In this document: piece by piece, positions 5,535 to 5,612 of the stretch
Layout of the letters: each line of letters starts with the position of its first letter
Position numbering within the stretch: the stretch's first letter is position 1
Source of the DNA: a bacterium ADurb.Bin374
Lineage (GTDB): Bacteria > Riflebacteria > Ozemobacteria > Ozemobacterales > Ozemobacteraceae
Direction of reading: 5' to 3'
Assembly (NCBI GenBank): GCA_002068715.1
Contig: MWAR01000462.1
Coordinates: forward strand, 1 to 5,612
Length of the DNA: 5,612 nt
Position numbers and translations under genes: made by a program
The notes under the pieces: model-generated
The model's input: only the letters and a program-made list of their open reading frames with translations
The model's database searches: none
What the model was told of the DNA's origin: nothing

Positions 5535-5612
5535 GAGATCAGCTGGCGCGGCTGGTCCGATACGGTCTTCGCCGAAGCGGCGCGCGACGGCAAGCTGGTG
5601 CTGCTCGACATG
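5535..5612 (+). CDS. Possible start of a thioredoxin-like (DUF255/Thioredoxin_7-type) domain, cut by window edge
   Basis: The + frame beginning GAG ATC AGC TGG gives EISWRGWSDTVFAEAARDGK and then LVLLDM. From memory, this closely resembles the opening of DUF255/Thioredoxin_7 domains: a Trp pair, Phe and Ala on the first helix, and K-x-V-L-L-D on the first strand. The redox Cys motif would lie beyond the edge. Codon third positions are nearly all G or C here, more so than in the opposing minus frame. The + frame stays open leftwards into the minus-strand gene, with only a GTG at 5463 as a nearby start and no good ribosome binding site, so the gene start is unresolved. It may be a real divergent gene, a junction, or a chance resemblance over only 26 residues. 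Confidence 0.35.

Overview
The window is GC-rich and gene-dense. Its genes suggest a diderm (Gram-negative-type) bacterium: two type IV pilin-like or pseudopilin proteins, a FecR-like extracytoplasmic domain on an anti-sigma factor, and a membrane-anchored class III cyclase. The phylum cannot be fixed from the sequence. Nothing points to a phage, plasmid, insertion sequence, CRISPR array, tRNA or rRNA.

Layout: positions 1-153 are a non-coding leader with short phased GCAGAT repeats, then an AT-rich block with a 14-bp palindrome, then a good ribosome binding site. The only convincing complete gene on the + strand (154-1455, TTG start) encodes a class III nucleotidyl cyclase with an intact adenylyl-cyclase-type active site, one transmembrane helix, a Pro-rich linker and a helical C-terminal domain. 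It converges, with 47 bp between stop codons, on a five-gene minus-strand cluster that is read from the right edge leftwards. These genes are a large beta-rich protein in the PilX/GspK-like position (cut or disrupted at its 5' end near the right edge), a PilV/GspI-like prepilin, a PilW/GspJ-like prepilin, an ECF sigma factor, and a zinc-finger/FecR-type transmembrane anti-sigma factor.

The minus-strand genes are packed as one operon. There is an ATGA overlap between the large protein and the first prepilin, a 3-bp gap between the prepilins, and another ATGA overlap between the second prepilin and the sigma factor. Only the sigma/anti-sigma pair is separated by a real gap (about 50-60 bp), which carries a perfect 6-bp inverted repeat. 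Minor-pilin synthesis and an envelope-type sigma/anti-sigma switch therefore appear to be made from one transcript. The neighbouring cyclase could add a cAMP output. The regulatory circuit is an inference from gene order; the individual family calls for the cyclase, sigma factor, anti-sigma factor and prepilins are well supported.

The last ~80 bp are ambiguous. The minus-strand frame stays open to the edge, but the + strand reads like the beginning of a thioredoxin-like (DUF255-type) domain, exactly where the minus-strand protein ought to show its missing membrane anchor.
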